From CAYYEF01 sp964470825 (GTDB lineage: Bacteria; Patescibacteriota; Minisyncoccia; Phycocordibacterales; JAACPR01), in assembly GCA_964470825.1 (NCBI GenBank), contig CAYYEF010000001.1, positions 1 to 64,000 on the forward strand: DNA of 64,000 nucleotides, given 5' to 3'. Below, piece by piece: positions 16,533-23,818 of the stretch; the first letter of the stretch is position 1; every line of letters starts with the position of its first letter. Made by a program: the position numbers and the translations under genes. The notes under the pieces were generated by a model, which was not told the origin of the DNA, searched no databases, and saw only the letters and a program-made list of their open reading frames with translations.

Positions 16533-17534
16533 ATGATTAAAATTCTGGATAAGTTTGTGCCCACTATTTGTGTCTCTCTTGCAATAATTTTTCTCGGGGC
16601 TGCTATATATTTGCATGCCGAGACTACTTTGCAGAATACTAACACAAACCCAGGAGACCTAAAAATTTCATTAGCACAAAATGTAACAAGAGAAAATCTT
16701 TTAAGTAGATTTCAGGCTTATTCAAATAATTCAATAACCACTATTGAAAAATTAAAATCTGAAGGTCAAAGAAGTGGAAAGATTAGAATTTTGATTGTGC
16801 CTGGTCATGATTTTGAATATTCAGGAGCTTTTGTTAAAAACATTAAAGAGTCAACCTTAACTCTTAAAACCGGACAATATCTAAAAGAGTTTCTAGAAAA
16901 AGCCGGTCCTTTTGAAGTTTTTATAACGCGAGAAAATAAAATATCTGATAATAATAATGATTATACTCAAGCTTTTCAAAAATATTTTAATGAAAACAGA
17001 GAAAGCGTTTTGAAATATAGAGACCTTTATAAAAGAGAGACCGAAAAAATAGAAAGTCAAAAACAAATAGAACCAGTTACTAATGTGGAGCATAATGATG
17101 CTCCTGCCGAGATGGCTTATAGACTATATGCTGTCAATAAATGGGTTGAAGATAATAATATAGATATAGTTATTCATATTCATTTTAATGATTATTCTGG
17201 TAGGAAAAATGTTTGGGGAAAATACAAAGGTTTTTCTCTCTATGTGCCTGATATAAATTTAAGAAACGGAAAAGTTTCTCAAGACTTTTCTGATTTTATT
17301 GGAAAATCTTTATCTGAAAAGTTTAAATATAGTAATAATCCAGTAGAAAAACAGGGAATTATGTCAGGTGATGAGTTAATAGCAACGGGGGCAAATAATA
17401 CAATATCTGCGATTTCAGTTTTAATCGAATATGGTTATATATACGAAAAGCAATTTCAAAATGAAAATGTTTTAAGATCGCTCGCTGAACAAACAAGTAA
17501 AGGTGTTATTAATTATTTTCTAGAACCTTTTTAA
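16533..17534 (+). CDS. N-acetylmuramoyl-L-alanine amidase (Amidase_3-like), secreted
   Basis: It cleaves the bond between MurNAc and the stem peptide. A hydrophobic N-terminal helix (about residues 8-28) acts as signal or anchor. The domain starts IRILIVPGHD (zinc His). It continues with FITRENK, then DIVIHIHFND (second zinc His) and VLIEYGYIYE (catalytic Glu), the Amidase_3 order. A long insert between strands holds a Lys/Glu-rich helix. The ATG at 16533 is taken over a TTG two codons upstream. The gene diverges from mutM and converges with murE, overlapping its end by 26 bases. Confidence 0.78.
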   Translation: MIKILDKFVPTICVSLAIIFLGAAIYLHAETTLQNTNTNPGDLKISLAQNVTRENLLSRFQAYSNNSITTIEKLKSEGQRSGKIRILIVPGHDFEYSGAFVKNIKESTLTLKTGQYLKEFLEKAGPFEVFITRENKISDNNNDYTQAFQKYFNENRESVLKYRDLYKRETEKIESQKQIEPVTNVEHNDAPAEMAYRLYAVNKWVEDNNIDIVIHIHFNDYSGRKNVWGKYKGFSLYVPDINLRNGKVSQDFSDFIGKSLSEKFKYSNNPVEKQGIMSGDELIATGANNTISAISVLIEYGYIYEKQFQNENVLRSLAEQTSKGVINYFLEPF

Positions 17535-18786
17535 TTTCTTCCTTTGCTACATCTGAATCAAGCCAAGGGGTTTTTGAACCATTAGGACCCATAATATATG
17601 GATCTGTCCCTTTACCTGTAATTAAAACAATCGTATTTTCAGGATTATTTTTATTTAGTGCTTTTTTTAGACCTGTATTTATAGCAGTTCTTCGATCCAT
17701 AATAATTTCTACAGGTTTTTTACTTATTGCATCTCTCATTTCTTTTATTATTTGATTTGGATCTTCGTCGTATGGATCTTCATCAGTTAAAATAATTTCA
17801 TCACAATAAGTCTCTGCAATTTTTGCCATTTCTGGTCTTTTCCATTTATCTCTTCCTCCACCAGTGTTACCAAGAATACAAATTTTCTTCTTGTTGGGAA
17901 AAGCTTGATATAAAGCTTCTAAAGATTCTTTTGTGTGAGCGTAGTCGACATACACTTCAAAATTTTGACCACCATCAATTTTTTGAGCTCTACCAGGAAT
18001 TTGTTTCAGGTTTTCAATTGCTTCTTTGATGATTTCATCGCTTATGCCGATTTCTTTTGCAAAAGTTGCTGCTGCCAAAATATTGTAAGCATTAAATTCT
18101 CCTAGAAGAGGAGAGTATAAAGTGGTCTTGTTGAAACGCATCTTAATCCCGTTTGTTAAGTCGAGTGGTTTTGAATTTGAGATTGAATATGAAATTTTTC
18201 TATCTGCTTTTTTCTCTAAAAACTTTTCTGCTTCAGCATCATCACCGTTTACTATTAAAAGTGTATTTTGTTTTGTACCCACCAAATTATCAGCTAGATT
18301 TAATTTAGCTTGTACATATTTTGCATAAGAACCATGTGCCTCAATATGTTCTGGAGATAGATTTGTAAAAATAAAAGCATCAAGCCAAATAAATTTGTGT
18401 CTAAACATTTTTGATCCTTCAGATGTCATTTCAATTACTGCGTGTGTACACCCAGCTTTTACTGCGTCACTTAGAAATTTTTGCATAAAGAATCGACCAG
18501 GCATAGACATTTTATATTTATTTAACCTACTTTTATTGCCAATTTTAAAACGAATACCGTTTGAAAGCGCGGTTTTTTTACCAGCTTTTTCTAATATTGC
18601 ATTCACTATTTCGCTGGTAGATGTTTTACCTTTTGTACCAGTCATTCCAACAATATAAATTTTTCTAGCAGGAAAACCGTAAATAATTGCACCCAACAGA
18701 GTCATTCCATAATGATAGAAGGGTTGAAAAAAACGGTAAATTTTTTTCGGTATAAATTTTTCAATTGTTCTTAAAATTTTCTCCAT
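17509..18786 (-). CDS. murE: Mur ligase, MurE-like (UDP-MurNAc-tripeptide synthetase)
   Basis: Mur ligases add amino acids to the peptidoglycan precursor using ATP. The 425-residue protein has the P-loop VGMTGTKGKTSTSE, a central domain with HAVIEMTSEG and NLSPEHIEAHGS, and a C-terminal domain with VDYAHTKESLE and LGNTGGGRDKWKRPEM, all MurE-like. The substrate-selecting DNPR motif of diaminopimelate enzymes is replaced by DEDPYDEDP, so the added residue is uncertain. The first domain is short, as in many MurE-like ligases of small genomes. ruvA ends 1 base upstream, suggesting one transcript. Confidence 0.85.
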   Translation of the reverse strand: MEKILRTIEKFIPKKIYRFFQPFYHYGMTLLGAIIYGFPARKIYIVGMTGTKGKTSTSEIVNAILEKAGKKTALSNGIRFKIGNKSRLNKYKMSMPGRFFMQKFLSDAVKAGCTHAVIEMTSEGSKMFRHKFIWLDAFIFTNLSPEHIEAHGSYAKYVQAKLNLADNLVGTKQNTLLIVNGDDAEAEKFLEKKADRKISYSISNSKPLDLTNGIKMRFNKTTLYSPLLGEFNAYNILAAATFAKEIGISDEIIKEAIENLKQIPGRAQKIDGGQNFEVYVDYAHTKESLEALYQAFPNKKKICILGNTGGGRDKWKRPEMAKIAETYCDEIILTDEDPYDEDPNQIIKEMRDAISKKPVEIIMDRRTAINTGLKKALNKNNPENTIVLITGKGTDPYIMGPNGSKTPWLDSDVAKEEIKKVLENN

Positions 18787-18787
18787 A

Positions 18788-19354
18788 TTATTTTTTACTA
18801 CTTAAATTTTTTAAAGCCTCCTTAACAATCTCTTCTGTGTTTTCTTTATTTTTAATTTTTTGAACAGCATCACGAGCATCTCTTTCTGAGTAACCCAAAG
18901 CTGTTAGGGCATCAATTGCAAATGATCCAGCACCTTGAGCAGAATCATTATTCATAACCCCAACTTTATCTTTAAGACCCAACATTATTTTTTCAGCAGT
19001 TTTCTTACCAATTCCAGTGATCTTTGAAAAATAAATCGAATCACCTGACATTAGACCTTCGTTGATTGTTTCTAGACTCGCAGCACTCATTATGGTTATT
19101 GCAGACTTCGGACCAACTCCATTTATTGTTAAAAGTAATTCAAAAAAATTTAATTCATCCTTATTTAAGAATCCATATATATCAATTGCTGTTTCTCGAA
19201 CTGAAGTATAAAGCCATAAATTAGCAATTTTCCCTATATGAAAATTGTTAATTGTGTGAGGCGCTGCAAAAACCCTATATCCAACACCACCACTGTTAAT
19301 AATTAAGTCATTAAATCCTTTATCTATAACTTCTCCTGTAATCCATCTAAACAT
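18788..19354 (-). CDS. ruvA: Holliday junction DNA-binding protein RuvA
   Basis: RuvA tetramers hold the four-way junction open for RuvB. The 188-residue protein has the N-terminal OB fold (GEVIDKGFNDLIINSGGVGYRV) and two helix-hairpin-helix motifs (LLTINGVGPKSA and ITGIGKKTAEKI). The C-terminal RuvB-contacting domain is present (DALTALGYSERDARDAV). It lies directly before murE. TATTAT (19361-19366) ends 6 bases before the ATG, indicating a leaderless message. Confidence 0.95.
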   Translation of the reverse strand: MFRWITGEVIDKGFNDLIINSGGVGYRVFAAPHTINNFHIGKIANLWLYTSVRETAIDIYGFLNKDELNFFELLLTINGVGPKSAITIMSAASLETINEGLMSGDSIYFSKITGIGKKTAEKIMLGLKDKVGVMNNDSAQGAGSFAIDALTALGYSERDARDAVQKIKNKENTEEIVKEALKNLSSKK

Positions 19355-19360
19355 ACTTAA

Positions 19361-19366
19361 ATAATA
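19361..19366 (-). promoter_or_regulatory. -10 box of ruvA-murE (leaderless)
   Basis: On the minus strand TATTAT is followed by 6 bases and the ruvA ATG at 19354. Confidence 0.5.
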
Positions 19367-19385
19367 TCATATTTTAAATTAGTAC

Positions 19386-19413
19386 TTTACAAAGAAAATA
19401 AAAGGCATAATAT
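19386..19413 (+). promoter_or_regulatory. Promoter of the 19424 gene
   Basis: TTTACA (19386-19391) and TAATAT (19408-19413) are 16 bases apart. The expected start of transcription is only a few bases before the ATG at 19424. Confidence 0.55.
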
Positions 19414-19423
19414 CTTTTTAGGT

Positions 19424-19831
19424 ATGAAACTAAGAACTTTGTCAGCATTGGATAGGGTGGAGTGTTTTCTTTACTCTATTAAAGAACAAGAAGATCTAAA
19501 AGGAAATCGTGTGGCCTTACCACCACTCTTTGATCTAAGAAAAGATCAGGAAGATTTTTGGAAAAATATTCTTGGGGTTTGTGCAGGAAAGCTTTTCGGT
19601 ATTTATAGTCAAAACCCCTTGGAAGAATTCAGAAATATTGTTCGACAATCCAGGATTATTTTTGAAGAAAAAGTCTTTAGTGAAGGTATTCTATGCTTCA
19701 ATAATAGGCCTTATGCTTGGGGTTATGATGTCATTCATAAAGCTGATCCTGAGTTTGCAGAAAATTTACAATATTTTGTTTCTATAATAGCTCTAGTTCC
19801 AAGAGGAGATTCACCAATCTATATATCTTAA
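19424..19831 (+). CDS. Hypothetical protein, single-gene unit
   Basis: A 135-residue soluble protein with no recognised domain. It begins MKLRTLSALDRVECFLYSIKEQ, has a hydrophilic middle (FDLRKDQEDFWKNILG) and ends in ALVPRGDSPIYIS. It has its own promoter 10 bases upstream and a terminator starting 7 bases after the stop, so it is transcribed alone between divergent ruvA and rpsT. Codon use looks like a real gene. No function can be assigned. Confidence 0.65.
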   Translation: MKLRTLSALDRVECFLYSIKEQEDLKGNRVALPPLFDLRKDQEDFWKNILGVCAGKLFGIYSQNPLEEFRNIVRQSRIIFEEKVFSEGILCFNNRPYAWGYDVIHKADPEFAENLQYFVSIIALVPRGDSPIYIS

Positions 19832-19837
19832 TAATTT

Positions 19838-19870
19838 AAACTGACCATTTGGTCAGTTTTTTATTTTTTA
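19838..19870 (+). terminator. Intrinsic terminator after the 19424 gene
   Basis: AAACTGACC and GGTCAGTTT form a 9-bp stem with a 4-base loop, followed by TTTATTTTTT. Confidence 0.9.
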
Positions 19871-19938
19871 ATAAAATAAGTTCTAGAGGCTATATTTCTT
19901 GCTTTTTTCTAAAACCTTTGGTAAAGTCTTGTGCATAT

Positions 19939-20202
19939 ATGGCAATTACAAAATCAGCAAAAAAAGCAATTAGAAGCTCTGAAAAAAAGAGAGTTTTGAA
20001 CTTGCGAAGAAGTCGAGATATGAAAGATGTCGAGAAAGAAGTTAAATCTCTTGTTGCTTCAGGTAAAGTGAAAGAAGCTCAAGAAAAACTAACTGTGGCT
20101 TACAAAAAAATTGATAAAGCAGCTAAAATGAACACAATCAAGAAAAACACAGCTTCTCGAAAAAAATCTAGACTGAGCGCTTTAATCAAAAAGGCTAAAT
20201 AA
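19939..20202 (+). CDS. rpsT: 30S ribosomal protein S20
   Basis: An 87-residue, Lys/Arg-rich, all-helical protein starting MAITKSAKKAIRSSEKKRVL, the S20 signature. It ends with TIKKNTASRKKSRLSALIKK, the second helix that packs on 16S rRNA. The start at 19939 is set by this conserved N-terminus, because the frame open from 19849 runs through the preceding terminator. A terminator follows directly. Confidence 0.95.
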   Translation: MAITKSAKKAIRSSEKKRVLNLRRSRDMKDVEKEVKSLVASGKVKEAQEKLTVAYKKIDKAAKMNTIKKNTASRKKSRLSALIKKAK

Positions 20203-20210
20203 TAAAAAGA

Positions 20211-20240
20211 AAAGTCGCCACAAGGGCGATTTTTTCTTTT
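20211..20240 (+). terminator. Intrinsic terminator of rpsT
   Basis: TCGCC pairs with GGCGA around a 5-base loop, extended by flanking A/T pairs, and is followed by TTTTTTCTTTT. Confidence 0.8.
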
Positions 20241-20398
20241 TAAATATTTTTTATTAAAATCAAGACCGCTGTAAGGATTTCTTAAAGATTTTTTGGTATG
20301 TCAGGTTAAGGCATCTTGGTCAGGAATATACTTCATCAAAATTGCATTCTTGCAATTTCAAATCTCTCTGATAATCTTGTCTTTAGAAATAAAACCTT

Positions 20399-20656
20399 AT
20401 GAAAGCACTATTATTACTAGTAAGTTTTCTAACTCGACTCTGGGACCGACTTGATCAAAGATTGTGTCGCTCATTACCTGGACCTATTCGTTTTCGTTGG
20501 GCAAAACTGTGGGTCAGGAAAGATGAATTTCATCCCTCCCTTGATTCTCATGCTGAGTATGTTTATCGTCTTCCTGTAAGGGTGAGGGATAATTACTGGC
20601 ACAATCTCATCGAACGTAGACAAATCGCTCACGAACGTGATCTTTCAATAAATTAG
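20399..20656 (+). CDS. Small Arg/Trp-rich hypothetical protein, single-gene unit
   Basis: An 85-residue protein with a short hydrophobic start (MKALLLLVSFLTRLWDR) and then a basic, tryptophan-rich body (FRWAKLWVRKDEF, NYWHNLIERRQ). No family is recognised. It is flanked by a 160-base gene-free stretch upstream, which contains a perfect dyad AAATTGCA/TGCAATTT at 20339-20358, and by a strong terminator 5 bases downstream. G+C is higher than in neighbouring housekeeping genes. Whether the first helix is a signal or membrane segment is unclear. Confidence 0.55.
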   Translation: MKALLLLVSFLTRLWDRLDQRLCRSLPGPIRFRWAKLWVRKDEFHPSLDSHAEYVYRLPVRVRDNYWHNLIERRQIAHERDLSIN

Positions 20657-20660
20657 TTTC

Positions 20661-20697
20661 GCCGCCAGGTCATTGGACCTCTGGCGGTTTTTATTAT
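20661..20697 (+). terminator. Intrinsic terminator after the 20399 gene
   Basis: CCGCCAG pairs with CTGGCGG, and GGTC with GACC inside it, giving a long GC-rich stem followed by TTTTTATTATTTT. Confidence 0.9.
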
Positions 20698-20730
20698 TTT
20701 AACTATTTCAGCAGATCTCTCTCAAAAGGG

Positions 20731-20802
20731 TGCTCCCGCTAGGAATCGAACCTAGATCGCAAGTTCCGCAAACTTGCATTCTATCCATTGAACTACGGGA
20801 GC
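20731..20802 (-). tRNA. tRNA-Arg (GCG)
   Basis: Minus-strand cloverleaf with acceptor GCTCCCG/CGGGAGC, D-arm GTTC...GAAT and anticodon stem CAAGT/ACTTG. The anticodon loop TTGCGGA gives GCG (reads CGC/CGU), and the T-loop is GTTCGATTC. The discriminator is A and CCA is not encoded. Most bacteria use an ACG anticodon for these codons. Confidence 0.93.
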
Positions 20803-20857
20803 TATTAAAACTTCTGCTTTGTAAATATATTTTATTTTAAAAATAAAGCAAGAAAAA

Positions 20858-21331
20858 CTAAAAACCCAATCTAGTAAGTATTTGTTGAATAGTTGGCTCG
20901 TACATTTCTTCCTCATCTAAATATTCAATTAAGTATTCTCTGATTTCGTCTGGCCTAACTTGATCTCCAAGAGGAATTATTATCAGGGGCATAAATGTTT
21001 TTCTTGATTTAAGGATTATTCTGTCTCTATCGAATCCATCCTCATCAATTACATAAAAAGATTGAAGTGAGGCATATGTGTATAATATATCTCCAACCTG
21101 AACACCTTTTCTATTTATTTGATAATCAACCATTCTTGGAGGATTATTTGCAACCATAAAGATAACAGCGGTCCCTATTATTACTAGTAGAGCAAATAGC
21201 ACATTATTAAAAAAAATTGCAAGAATAGATATTGCAATTGCAATAATTCCAATTACCCAAAACCAGTCAGAGCTTTTCTTTTCTCTTATATGATCTAGAG
21301 CTTGCCACGTTAATTTTTTAGAACCATTCAT
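20858..21331 (-). CDS. Membrane protein with two helices and a PH-like soluble domain
   Basis: A 157-residue protein. A short basic start (SKKLTWQALDHIREKK) is followed by two adjacent hydrophobic helices at about 23-60. A soluble part begins VDYQINRKGVQVGDILYTYASLQSFYVIDED. The strand-turn pattern with a conserved-looking IINRKGVQVGD start resembles bacterial PH-like membrane proteins, but this is tentative. Function is unknown. It lies 19 bases downstream of the VKOR-family gene on the same strand and is probably co-transcribed. Confidence 0.65.
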   Translation of the reverse strand: MNGSKKLTWQALDHIREKKSSDWFWVIGIIAIAISILAIFFNNVLFALLVIIGTAVIFMVANNPPRMVDYQINRKGVQVGDILYTYASLQSFYVIDEDGFDRDRIILKSRKTFMPLIIIPLGDQVRPDEIREYLIEYLDEEEMYEPTIQQILTRLGF

Positions 21332-21350
21332 TTCCTTTATTATCTCTCTT

Positions 21351-22361
21351 TTATTTTTTCTTGTCGAGTGATTTTTTGTCTCTATATTGGAATGTTATCA
21401 GAGCTAATATTGCAGAAGTAAAAATTATTATTAAATAAGTCATTATGTTTCTTTTGAAAGAACAGGTGCATTGAAAAATTTGATTTATAAAAACATTTAC
21501 TAACCAAGAAGTAAGGAGGATTGTACTAAAAGCTATTGCAATATTTCTATAAAATGAAACAGATGTAATATGCATTACATTACAAGCAATTTTTGATTTA
21601 TCTAATTTGGGTAAGATAAAGAAACTCATCATGATAGAGCCAAAAATTATAAATCCAAATATTAATGTTTTGATTAAGTAAATTCTTTGATTATCAAAAA
21701 CTTGTAATTGAAATACAAAAATAGCAAAACTAGATATTATGACCAAAAAGATTGCTGACCATAAAACCTGCCATAAATACATTAGGGTCAATTTTTCTTT
21801 TTGATCAATCTTGAAATCTTTTAAAAATTTTAAAGTTAAGAATTCTGAAATTATTGCGACGCTTGTTCCAAGAGCGTAAGCAAAGACATTTATTAAAATA
21901 AAAAACCAAGGTACACTCCTCATTAGATTAACAAGAATATCCAAGTTAAGATAAAAACTTATTGTAGAAATTATAAAAATAAGGGTAGAGAAAAGACTTG
22001 AGTATAAACACCAAGTGCACCAATTTTTTAAATAAAAAGCTTGAATTGAAGTAAGATATATAGAAAACAAGAATCCAAAAAGAGTAATTCCAAATAAAAT
22101 TATTTCAACCAGAGAGAATCTTAAGTTAGGAATAACTAAAAAAATAATATTCGCGATCAGTATTGATAGATAATAGGCAATACCCGCAATCTCCAATGGA
22201 ATACCAACTATTTTTGCAAAATCAGAGTTAAGGACTTGTTCGCAATTTCCATTTAGAGGACAAACCATTTTGTGTCCTCTTTTTTTCTCAATACGAATTT
22301 CATTTGCGACGTATAGACCGCCCAAACTTAAAATAATTAAAATTATTTCATAAAAAAACAT
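21351..22361 (-). CDS. Vitamin K epoxide reductase (VKOR) family membrane protein
   Basis: Bacterial VKOR proteins reoxidise DsbA-like thiol oxidases, passing electrons to quinone. The N-terminal half shows the family pattern: a loop cysteine pair in CPLNGNCEQV, the segment FAKIVGIPLEIAGIAYYLS, and the active-site CTWC at the start of a membrane helix. The protein is 336 residues with about nine or ten membrane helices. This is about twice a bare VKOR domain, and the extra C-terminal half ends in QCTCSFKRN. The function of that half is not recognised. TAGAAT lies 7 bases before the ATG. Confidence 0.82.
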   Translation of the reverse strand: MFFYEIILIILSLGGLYVANEIRIEKKRGHKMVCPLNGNCEQVLNSDFAKIVGIPLEIAGIAYYLSILIANIIFLVIPNLRFSLVEIILFGITLFGFLFSIYLTSIQAFYLKNWCTWCLYSSLFSTLIFIISTISFYLNLDILVNLMRSVPWFFILINVFAYALGTSVAIISEFLTLKFLKDFKIDQKEKLTLMYLWQVLWSAIFLVIISSFAIFVFQLQVFDNQRIYLIKTLIFGFIIFGSIMMSFFILPKLDKSKIACNVMHITSVSFYRNIAIAFSTILLTSWLVNVFINQIFQCTCSFKRNIMTYLIIIFTSAILALITFQYRDKKSLDKKK

Positions 22362-22424
22362 TACATATATTCTATCACTTTACTTTTTTGAAAAAAGGAA
22401 TAAGTTAGATTCTAGGAGTTTTTT

Positions 22425-22748
22425 ATGAAAAATAAACATTCAAACCGTACGTGGTTCATCTATTCTTGCGATAGTCACACTAATCGCGCTGTGTTCATTG
22501 AACTTAACTGTGATACAGAATTTGGTTGTTCTGTTCAGGATATTGACCATTTGGGTCAAAAGGTTAATAAGAACCTTAACTTGGCTAAACTTAATTCATA
22601 TGACGAAGTTCAACTTTTAAAAAGAAGTAAAAAACAGTTAGGGTTGAAATTCAAAGTTTTTATTCAGGATGATCCTGGCGGAAAAATTTATCGGTGGCCG
22701 TTTGATGAAGGATTAAGAACGGTCAGTCGTAAAGCAAAATCTCGCTGA
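22425..22748 (+). CDS. Hypothetical protein, single-gene unit
   Basis: A 107-residue basic, soluble protein (WFIYSCDSHTNRAVFIELNC near the start, KIYRWPFDEGLRT near the end). No family is recognised. An AGGAG ribosome site lies before the ATG. The last codons and the TGA stop are built into the terminator hairpin. It lies alone between the divergent VKOR gene and tRNA-Ser. Confidence 0.6.
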   Translation: MKNKHSNRTWFIYSCDSHTNRAVFIELNCDTEFGCSVQDIDHLGQKVNKNLNLAKLNSYDEVQLLKRSKKQLGLKFKVFIQDDPGGKIYRWPFDEGLRTVSRKAKSR

Positions 22749-22768
22749 ATTTGGCGAGATTTTTTATT
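22737..22768 (+). terminator. Intrinsic terminator overlapping the end of the 22425 gene
   Basis: AATCTCGC pairs with GCGAGATT around an 8-base loop that contains the TGA stop, followed by TTTTTATTTC. Confidence 0.88.
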
Positions 22769-22876
22769 TCTGATTTCTGATTGATTTTTAAGTTGATTTC
22801 AGATAATATGTTGAAACTTGTTATTCTTTGATAATGAGTTAAAGTTAATAAACCGTCGTTTGAAAAAACGAGATAT

Positions 22877-22963
22877 GGAGAGGTGGCAGAGCGGTTGAAT
22901 GCACCAGTCTTGAAAACTGGAATATCCGAAAGGGTATCAAGAGTTCGAATCTCTTCCTCTCCG
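22877..22963 (+). tRNA. tRNA-Ser (UGA)
   Basis: Acceptor GGAGAGG/CCTCTCC, anticodon stem CCAGT/ACTGG and loop CTTGAAA (anticodon UGA). The long variable arm (ATATCCGAAAGGGTAT) is typical of serine tRNA, and the T-loop is GTTCGAATC. CCA is not encoded. Confidence 0.96.
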
Positions 22964-22971
22964 CAAACAGA

Positions 22972-23003
22972 CTACAACTTCCTAAAAAGGAAGTTGTTTT
23001 TTG
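22972..23003 (+). terminator. Intrinsic terminator of tRNA-Ser
   Basis: ACAACTTCC pairs with GGAAGTTGT (9 bp, 6-base loop) followed by TTTTT. The next gene's TATAAT begins 2 bases later. Confidence 0.88.
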
Positions 23004-23004
23004 T

Positions 23005-23010
23005 TATAAT
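23005..23010 (+). promoter_or_regulatory. -10 box of the DUF1653 gene (leaderless)
   Basis: A perfect TATAAT ends 6 bases before the ATG at 23017. Confidence 0.55.
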
Positions 23011-23016
23011 TTTTTT

Positions 23017-23241
23017 ATGAAAATCAACTTAGGAAAATATAGACATTATAAAGGAAAAGAATATGAGGTAATTGGACTGGCTCATCACAGTGAAACTCTT
23101 GAAGAATTGGTTGTATATAGAGCCCTTTATAAGTCAGAAGATTTTGGTGAAAATGCTTTATGGGTTCGTCCAGCCGAAATGTTTTTAGAAAAAATTGTAA
23201 TTAATGGTGTAGAAAAATCTAGATTTGAATATATAGGATAG
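23017..23241 (+). CDS. DUF1653 domain protein
   Basis: The 74-residue protein is a single DUF1653 domain: GKYRHYKGKEYEVIGLAHHSET, then VVYRALYKSEDFGENALWVRP and a closing MFLEKI. The family is widespread and small, with an SH3-like beta fold expected and no established function. It is followed 18 bases later by the DsbB-like gene, which has its own -10 box. Confidence 0.85.
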   Translation: MKINLGKYRHYKGKEYEVIGLAHHSETLEELVVYRALYKSEDFGENALWVRPAEMFLEKIVINGVEKSRFEYIG

Positions 23242-23246
23242 TGAGA

Positions 23247-23252
23247 TATAAT
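23247..23252 (+). promoter_or_regulatory. -10 box of the DsbB-like gene (leaderless)
   Basis: A perfect TATAAT ends 7 bases before the ATG at 23260. Confidence 0.5.
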
Positions 23253-23259
23253 CTGTCTC

Positions 23260-23808
23260 ATGTCTTTATCATATTTTTTTGACCTTTTTACTACAACTGG
23301 GGCTATTGTTTTTGTATTAGTAACTGCAACTCTTTTTATAATTTCTTATTCAAAAAATGAGAAAGCAATAAAAATAACAAGATTTTTTATAAAAAATTCA
23401 AAATGTTTAATTCTAGCAGCTTCTTTTATGGCTATTGTGGGCAGTTTAATATATTCAGAAATTTTTAAATTCGAACCATGTGTTTTGTGTTGGTGGCAAA
23501 GAATTTTTATTTATCCTGTATTTTTCATTTCTTTAGTTTCAATTATTAATAAAGACAAAAATCCGTTTCAATATATTAATCCTTTAATGTGGATTGCTTT
23601 GATTATCTCTATTTACCACAATTATTTAATTACAGTTGCAGGCAAAGCAGATGCTTTTCTGTGTAACCCTGGAACAGCCGGGGCATGTAGTGATAGATAT
23701 GTAGAAATATTTTCTGTTATAGATATTCCTTTTATGGCTCTTTCGGTAATACTCTTTATTTTAGTGTTATCATTTATATCTTTAAAGGATTTGAGAAGGG
23801 GTAATTAA
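23260..23808 (+). CDS. DsbB/BdbC-like disulfide bond formation protein
   Basis: DsbB-type proteins reoxidise DsbA at the outer face of the membrane. The 182-residue protein has five predicted helices, one more than DsbB because of an extra N-terminal helix. The first redox pair is in FEPCVLCWWQR, the usual CxxC followed by WxQR. The second pair is in FLCNPGTAGACSDRYVE, in the outer loop. This resembles the BdbC branch. gpmI starts 10 bases after its stop. Confidence 0.88.
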   Translation: MSLSYFFDLFTTTGAIVFVLVTATLFIISYSKNEKAIKITRFFIKNSKCLILAASFMAIVGSLIYSEIFKFEPCVLCWWQRIFIYPVFFISLVSIINKDKNPFQYINPLMWIALIISIYHNYLITVAGKADAFLCNPGTAGACSDRYVEIFSVIDIPFMALSVILFILVLSFISLKDLRRGN

Positions 23809-23818
23809 AATAAAAAAT

